A stretch of 64,000 nucleotides of DNA from JAXLWB01 sp046328715 (GTDB lineage: Bacteria; Chloroflexota; Anaerolineae; Caldilineales; Caldilineaceae). Every line of letters begins with the position of its first letter. Position 1 is the first letter of the stretch. The notes under the pieces are model-generated. The model did no database searches. It worked only from the letters and a program-made list of their open reading frames with translations, and was not told the DNA's origin. Position numbers and translations under genes: made by a program. The stretch spans positions 21,351 to 85,350 of the forward strand of contig JAXLWB010000044.1 in NCBI GenBank assembly GCA_046328715.1. Direction: 5' to 3'. This document shows, piece after piece, positions 19,901 through 28,900 of the stretch.

Positions 19901-22900
19901 TCCAAGGTTGTCGGCTGCGTGATTGGATAGGAGTTGTTCCAGTTGGTCTTGCTATAGCCCCCGATCAAGGTGAGCGTTTGGGTAATCAGTGCCAGTTGAT
20001 CGCTACCATCCGCCGTGACCACGCCCGCACAGTTGCCAGCAATGCGCACAGTGTCGCGCGTCTCATTCACCGCCTGGGCAATCGCCGCCCGCACTGCCGC
20101 CGAATCTGCTGAGCCATAGATGGTTGCTCCATCGTTGGCGGTGGCAAAGCAGCTCCCTGTCAGGATGACCGTCGTCGTGACCGTAGCGCTGTTATTGGTG
20201 CTGGTCAGGTCTTCGCTCGTGGTCAACGTCGCTGTGTTGGTGATCACGCCCCCTACCAGCGGCGCAATTGCTGCAACAGTGACAGTTGTTGATTGATTTG
20301 CGCCCAAACTTGACCAGGTGACGGTTACACTGTTGCCACTCACGCTGCAACTACCGCCTGGAGCCGCACAATTCACACCTGATAGAGTCGTGGGCAGATT
20401 GTCGGTTACGGTGAGTGCCTGTGCGTTGGCATTCCCCTGGTTGGTGATGAGCAGAGTATAGGTCAACAGGCTGCCCGTGTTGACTGGGTCAGGCAGATCT
20501 GACTTGGTCAGCGTCAGGTCGATGAACGAATATGCCTCGTAGGCACCTATCTCACAGTTGCCAGCCAGCGGTTGCGGACGGGAGATACCACGCTGATCGG
20601 TTGCTTCGCAGGTGGCGTTGTTACCAGCGCCCAAGACTGGACTGCCAGTGAGTGGTTGATGGGTCGTGACAGTTGCGCCTACACCGCCAGAAATGCCCGC
20701 AAAGCGGCCGCTGTTGTTGGCCAACGCAGCCAGCCGTGGGTCGAGCAGGGTGCCACTGTTGCCCACCTGATCGCCATTGCTGCCGTCGCTAAAGCCACTG
20801 TTGCCATCGCTGACGCCGATCAAGTTGTTGCCACCAGACGTGAAGGTTCCAGTGAGATCGGGCGAGCCATCCACATCCGTGTTGCCGGCGATGATGGTGT
20901 TGGTGATGGTACTCTGTGCTGTATGATCAGAGTCATCCAGATAGTAGCCACCGGCGGCTTGGGCAGTATTGCTGTAGATGGTTACGTTGTTGATGTGAAC
21001 TGGATCGGCTCCTGTATAGAGCGCACCGCCCCAGTTGCCTGCCAAATTGCTAGAAAGGGTACTGTTGCGCACCTCGAGCAGACCAAACCAGTTATTGATT
21101 GCACCACCATTCATGGTTGCCCGGTTGTTCGTAAAAGTTGTGCCGAGAATAGTGCTGCTGTCGCTGGCGAGGTAGATTGCACCGCCACCTTCGGAACCAT
21201 CGGCCTGATTGTTAGCAAAGAGCGAATTGGTTACTGTAATCGATTTAGAACCCTCATTATCGAGCGAGACTGCGCCCCCATTGCCGTCTGTGGTGTTGGA
21301 ATCGAAGTAGCTGCTGGCAATACGAAGTGCCCCCGCATCCTCATAGATTGCGCCGCCACCACGATCGGCAGGTGTTGCGCTATTTGTGATAAAGCTGGTC
21401 GCTGAGATCGTGGTGGTGATCCCATGGACGAAGATCGCACCGCCCCCTTCCCCTGTGCTGCGATTGCCATTCAAGAGCGAGGCTGTGACGGTGAGCAGGT
21501 TGCTGTTGTAGATCGCACCACCTTCATTCGCCAAATTACCGGTGAGTGTGCTGCTGATCACGTTGACTGCCGTTTGGTCGATGTAGATCGCACCGCCCTT
21601 ACTGGCTGGGGTCCCCCGCATCACCCCTGACGAGACGCTGTTGCTGACAAAACGAGTCTGCGTGATGTTCGTAGTACCGCCGCTGAAGAGTGCGCCGCCG
21701 AAGCCGTGGCTGCCAGTGCCGCCACGGGCCTCATTGTTGTTGAAGTTGCTATCCAAGAGGGCGAGTGTGGCCGTAGTGCTGATAAAGATCGCACCACCCC
21801 GCCCATCCGTGCCGGTGATGCCACTGCTGCCAGTTGCACGGTTACCAGTAAAACTGGTGTTGGAAATAGTCTGTGCACCGCTTACCAGGTAGAGCGCACC
21901 GCCATCGCTGCCCAGTACACTGTTGCCAGTAAAGGCACTATTCAAGACTGTGCCTTTTCCCTTGACGTAGGCACCGCCGCCATCCGTTGCCGAGTTGTTG
22001 GTGAACTGCACGTTGGCAAGCGAGGTTGTGTTTTGCACATAAAGGCCACCACCCTGGCTGCTGGTGGTATTGCTTGCAAAGAGCGTATTTGTAATCTGCG
22101 TTGCGCCGTTGCTGACAGCACCACCACCACTACCGCCGGTTGCGGCGTTGAGACGGAGTTGGCTGTTGGTCATTTGCAACGTGCTGTTGGCAAAGAGCGC
22201 ACCACCGAATTGCGCCGTATTGCTCACAAAGCTGGTGTTGCTGACCACAACCGGAGGGTTGGACCAAACTGCGCCGCCTCCCTTAACCGCCGTGTTACTG
22301 ATAAATTGGGCCGAGTCGATGATCGGATTCCCTCCATCGATCCAAACCGCACCCGCATGGTCGGTAAGCGAGCGATTGTGAATAAATTGACCGCCCTGCA
22401 CTGTGGCGCTCTGGGCAAAGATAGCACCGCCCAAGTTGAGCACTGTGTTGCTGATATAGTCGCTATTGATGGTTGACAAAGCACCATTGATAAAAAGCGC
22501 CCCGCCATTGATGCTAGATCCGCCATTCACATAAGCTAGATTATTTTCAAACAGACTATCTGTAACCCGTGTTGTTCCTCCTGAGTAGACTGCGCCGCCG
22601 TTGTGGGTCGAAGTATTACTCAGGAAATCGGTATTGGTAATCGTCACTTGGCGAGCAAAGAGTGCCCCGCCATCATTGCTGGCTTGATTTTGGGTAAAGC
22701 TACTATCTACGACGACCAGTAAGCCATTATTAACAAAGAGCGCCCCGCCAGGATTACTTCCGCCGGCTGTGCTGCTATTGCTAATAAACTGCGTATTGGT
22801 GATGTTAGCTGATTGCTGCGTAAAGACTGCTCCGCCGGTACCGCCAAGATTATCTTCAAAGTAGCTGCCGCTGATCTGTGCCCCTTGATCGCTGTAGATC

Positions 22901-25900
22901 GCTGCGCCAGCACTACTCACGCCACCACGATTGCTGATAAAGCGCGTATTACGGATGGTGGCGAGTTGCCTGGAGAAAAGCCCCGCACCTGTGCCAACGC
23001 CATTGCTGATAAAATTGCTGCCCGTAATGGTGGCCCCGCCGATATTGACAAAGACACCTGCGCCAGAACCGCCTCGATTATTGATGAAGTTTGAATCACT
23101 AATCACCACGCTCAAGCTTGCATAGATGCCGCGCTGACCGTTGGTCATAAAGTCACTACTGCTTACCTGCGCTCCACCCTGGGTGCTAAAGAGGCCATCG
23201 CTGTTATTGTTATTGAAGCTTGAGTTCGTGACCGTGACACTGAGTCCAGCATACAGGCCGCGCTCCGTGTTGGTCAGGAAGTGGCTGTTGCTGATCCATG
23301 CGCCGCCTTGATTGCTAAAGGCCCCGTCGCCACTATTGCGATTGAAGTTGGAGTGCGTGACTGTGATACTCTGATTGGCATAGAGCCCACGCCCGCTGTT
23401 CACCAGGAAATCACTGTCACTGACTGTTGCACTTCCATCTGTAGAAGCACCTGTCCCCACATTAGCGAAGAATTGCGAATTCGCAATTGTCGCACCCGTT
23501 TTTGCGTAAAGCGTCGCCCCGGAAATGCCACTTTGGTTGCCAGTGAACAGCGAAGTACTTACACCAGCGCTGCCCAAGGCGTAAGCCCCACTTCCTGTGG
23601 TAGAAGCAGTATTACTCAGAAATTGGGTTGCACTGATTGTCATGCTTCCGCTGACCCAAACGCCTGCGCCCACATCGGCTGTGTTGCTGAGAATGTTAAC
23701 GTTTGTCAAATCGAGTGCGCCCAAGCTGCGGATGCCAGCGCCCCCGTTGAGCGATGTGAAACCACTGATGATGGTCAAGTTGGTTACGGTTAAAGCTGAG
23801 GTAGTCGAAAGAACCCGTCCGTCGCCTAAAGCATCAAGCGTTGTTGGTTGGGTGATTGGAAAAGAGACTAGCCAATTCGTATCGGTATAGCCACCGATCA
23901 TTGTGAGTGCCTTGTCGATCAACGCCAATTGATCGCTACCATCAGCCGTGACCACACCTGCACAGTAGCCAGCAATATAGATTGTGTCGCCATCGGCTGC
24001 GGCCGCGATGGCGTCGCGTACTGCCTGACTATCAGCGCTGCCAGCGTAGGTGGTTGCACCATTTAGTGAAGTGAAACAGATTGGCGTATGCACAAACTCA
24101 AATGCGCCGCTGTCAGGCTTGGTATCGCGTGGCGTGCCCTCGAAATCGTCATTTACATCAGTCACAACCCCCTGATCAATCGCCGGACTGAGCGCCGACA
24201 AGTGATAGTCGTCGTTCGTCACATCCACAAAGGCTGGATCGCCGTCCGGCAAGGCAAAACCACCTGCAAAGCTGCCAATCCCCTGGGTATTGGCGTTTGT
24301 ATTGTCAAAGAAAAGATTGCCAGCGCCCGCAACTGTCAACGTACTATCATTGTTTTGAATGCCGGTTTCGTGTGAGACGATAATCGTATTGCTGATGGCT
24401 GTGCTGGTGGCCTTATCGATCAGGATCGCAGCCACACCCGAAGGGCTATTACTTCCAACTTCACCAAGGGTCAGATGGAGTAATTCTACGACGCCATCGG
24501 CGTTGTGATAGATGTCGGAAGCAGACTCGGAATTCTCAGCTTTGTTATGTGCAAAAATACTGTTCACAATCTGTTGATCGACTGCGAAATCACTGTTTTC
24601 TTGGTAGATGGCACCACCACTACCCGCACTGTTGGATAGAAATTTGGTTGCTGTGATGATCAGGCTTTCAAAGGCAGAGATTGCACCACCCTCATTGCGA
24701 CCAGCAAAGCCATCACTGCCGCCATCGGCAAGGCCGCCTTGCCCAGCGATCGTTTGATTGTCTTGAAAGAGGCTGGCAGAAATGGTCTGCGCTTGTTCGC
24801 TGTAGATGCCACCGCCACTGCTAGCACCGCCATCGCCTGCGATGCTGCCGCCATAAGCCCCATCTCCGCCCTGAACTGTGTTGGTCAGCACTTGCAAGTT
24901 AACGAGCTCGACGGGCGCGCTACCGACTAGGCTCAATGCACCGCCAATGCCCATTCCGCCCCAACCGCCATCGTTCGCTGCCTCGCCTCCAAGCCCGCCT
25001 TGTGCCAGGTTGTTGCTTAGTTGGGTGTTGCTGATCTGTAACGTTCCCGAATTGTCAATCGCACCGCCCCAGCCGTCGCCACCATTGCCGCCTGGATTAT
25101 TTGAACGATTGCCATGGCCATCTCCACCTATCGCACTGTTCCCCTGAATCAGCGCATTCTCGATGATCAAGAGTGCAGATGGGTCGTTGCGAATGGCGCC
25201 GCCACTGCCGCTGCCGCCATTCGCTCCGCCATCAATATCCAAATCGCCGCCCAAACCGCCCTGCGCCCGGTTGTTTTGCAGTGTGCCACCCGAGATCCAG
25301 ACTTCGCCCGTATTGTAGATGCCGCCTCCTGAGCCATCGAACCCATCGTCGCCATTGCCATCCGGACCGAGCGCAAGATTACCGCTAATGGCTCCACTGG
25401 TCATGGTCAGAACATTGCCACTGCCGATCACGGCCACACCGCCACCATTGATCGCAGTGTTGGACAAAATCTGCCCGCCTTGCAAGATCACGGTCGCCGT
25501 GGGCGTTCCACTGACCAGCACGCCACCGCCATTGCCATCCGCGCTGTTGCCACTAATCACCGTGCCAGCGTTGAGAACCAAGGTACTACCCACCCGCACA
25601 CCGCCACCATTCTGCGCCCGGCAGCCGTAGATTTGCGTGTTGTTGAGCGTGACATAGCTCTGGTTGATATAGAGACAGCCGCCATCGCCCTGTTCCGCGT
25701 TGCCGTTGCGCAGGATCAGGTCTTGTAAGGTTACGAATATCGTCCCAGTGATGCTTAGGATACGCGTGCTGCCGTTCCCGTCGAGGACAGTAGGATTCAA
25801 ATCAGGGTTAGGCGTATTCCAGTTGCCTGGGGTATAGCCACCGCGGATCGTAACTGGTGCGCTGATGGTTAGGGGTAAGTTGCCTGGACAACTTCCTGCC

Positions 25901-28900
25901 ACCCACACTGTGGCGCCAGGGCTGACAGCCGCCAGGGCATCCTCTAGCGCCTGGCTATCGTCACTGTCGGCAAAATTAGTGACACCATTAATCGAAGTAA
26001 AACAGGTTGAAACGTTGGCAATCTCAATCGTAAAGGTCTGCACTGCACTGGTTAAGGCTGCACCACCAGCAGTTGCATCGTCGGTTAGACTGACACTAAC
26101 GATGGCGACCCCGCCTGTACCGTTGGGCCTATAGCTAAGCGTGCCATTGCTGCTATTGATACTCGGTTGAATGCTAAAGAGCGCGTTGTTGTCATTAGTG
26201 ACACTGAACGTCAGCGTTTGTGTGATACCTGCGTCGCCGTCACTGATTGCAGTTGCCCAGCCTGAAACACTCTGTGCTGTATTGGTTCCAGCAGGATGCA
26301 TCTGATTGCTTCCCACATTGAAGCTCGGTATGTCATTGATTGGATTGACAGTGATCGAGGCATTGATGGTACTGCCCCCAAGCCCAGCGTCGCTGGCACT
26401 GGTCGAGGCTTGGATCGTAAAGCTGCCAGTGCCGAAGAAGTTGGTGCTCGGTGTGAACTTCAACCCAGCATTGGCTTGGGCAAAGGTGATGAAGCTGTTG
26501 TTGGTGATGGCAGTGGTACCATCGTTCTGATAGAGCGTACCATTGGTGATGCCCGTGACTTTAAAGTGGGTCACCTCATTGCCATCGGCAGCGTTGCGAC
26601 TGATGACCAAGCCGCTGGTCGTTTGCGCATCTTCGTTGGTGGTGGCATTGGTCACACTTGGTGTGTCGGCCACTGAGTTGACGGTGAGCACAAAACTGTC
26701 GCTGGCGGTCAGGCCGCCGCTGTCAGTCACTGTGACTGTGATCGTTGCACTGCCAAATAGATTGGCTGTCGGAGTGATTGTGACTGTGCGGGATGCACCA
26801 CTTCCACTAAAGGCAATGTTGGCATTCGGAACCAGGGTGATATTACTAGAGGATTTGCTTAACACCAGCGAAGCCAGTGCAGTTTCAGTATCACTAATGG
26901 TAAAGCTGAGCGCCCCACTATTGCTGTCTTCACTGATTGTCTGATCAGCGATGTTGCTGATGGTCGGAGGTGTATTCGTCCCTGTACCTTGAATCGTAAA
27001 ATTAAAGGGATTTTCGTTGGCGTCGTTATTGGCGATGTTTACCGTTGCGCTGCGTAACCCATCCGCACTGGGGTCGAACCTGATTGAAAAAGTGGTTGAA
27101 CCATTTGCTACTAGGGATGAGCCAGGCTGGCTTGTCACTGTAAAATCAGCCGCATTGGCACCGCTGATTACAACGATTGGCGAACCAGAGAGCGTAAGTG
27201 TGCTTGTGCCAGTGTTACTGATCGTAAAGGTGCGTGTGATGCTACCGCCGTCCGTTGCGATATTGCCAAAGTCGGTATAGTCGCCGCTGGAAGGTGTGCT
27301 ATCGCCGTCAACAATGTCCACACCGTTGCCGGTAATTGCAATTTCAGGCCCAGAGAGTGTGTCGCTATCCGTTGCACTATTATTGCCTAGATTTGGATCG
27401 GTGACTCCAGTGGGTGTTGCGATGGTAGCAACATTGACCAGGGTGCCTGTAGCAGTCGGGGCGATGGTTGCATTGACAGTAAAGGTGAAGGTGCTTCCAC
27501 TGGTCAAATTGATCGTTGTGCTGATGTTGCCAGAGCCATTGGCCGGACCAGTGGCCCCACCTGCGCCGACACCGCTCCAGGTAATGCCTGTGAGCGTGGC
27601 GGGGAAGGTATCGGTGATTGTCGCACTGAGGACATTGCTCGGACCACTGTTACTCGTCACAATCGTGTAAGCGATGCTGGTGCCGGGAGTTTCCGAAGTT
27701 GCGCCATCGGTGACCGTGATCGCTAGGTCGGCCTGGGGCGTAAGCGTGTCGCTATCCGTGGCACTATTATTGGCTGTGTTTGGATCAATCGCTCCACCAG
27801 GCACTACAATCGTGGCACTATTGGTAAGCGTACCGCGTGCTGCTGGCGAGACGGTGCCGTTGATGGTAAAGGTAAAGCTGCTGCCACTGGATAGATTGAT
27901 GGATGTATTGATGTTGCCAGAGCCACTGGCGGGACCTGTAGCACCCCCTGATCCGATACCAGTCCAGGTAACACCTGTGAAGTTGACAGGGAAGGTGTCA
28001 GAAACAGTCGCTCCAGTTACCGCTTCGGGGCCATTATTGCTGACAACCAGAGTGTAAGAGTTACTAGTACCAGGCACTTTGGTACTTACCCCATCGGTTA
28101 GTGTGAGTGCCAGATCGGCATCGATCACCGAGTTGACGGTGATCGTGGCATTGACGGTGCTGCCACCGAGTCCGGCATCGCTGGCACTGGTCGAGGCTTG
28201 AATGGTAAAGCTGCCAATGCCGAAGAAGTTGGCGCTTGGCGTGAACTTCAACCCAGCATTGGCTTGGGCAAAGGTGATGAAAGCGTTGTTGGCAATGGCA
28301 GTGGTGCCATCGTTTTGGAATAACGTGCCATTGGTGATGCCTGTGATCTTGAAATGGGTCACTTCACTGCCATCGGCTACGTTACGGCTGATGACCAAGC
28401 CGCTGGTCGTTTGCGTATCTTCATTGGTGGTGGCATTGGTCACACTCGGGGTGTCGGCCACCGAGTTGACGGTGATTGTGGCATTGACGGTGCTGCCGCC
28501 CAGTCCGGTATCACTGTTGCTCTTTGATGCTTGGATCGTAAAGCTGCCAGTGCCGAAGAAGTTGGCGCTCGGTGTGAACTTCAATCCGGCGTTGGCTTGG
28601 GCAAAGGTGATGAAGCTGTTGTTGGTGATGGCGGTGGTGCCATCGTTTTGATAGAGCGTGCCATTAGTGATGCCCGTGATTTTGAAGTGCGTCACCTCGG
28701 CACCATCGGCTACATTACGGCTAATGACCAAGCCGCTGGTCGTTTGCGTATCTTCATTGGTGGTGGCATTGGTCACACTCGGGGTGTCGGCCACCGAGTT
28801 GACGGTGATCGTAGCATTGACGGTACTGCCGCCAAGTCCAGCGTCGCTGGCACTGGTCGAGGCTTGGATCGTAAAGCTGCCAGTGCCGAAGAAGTTGGCG

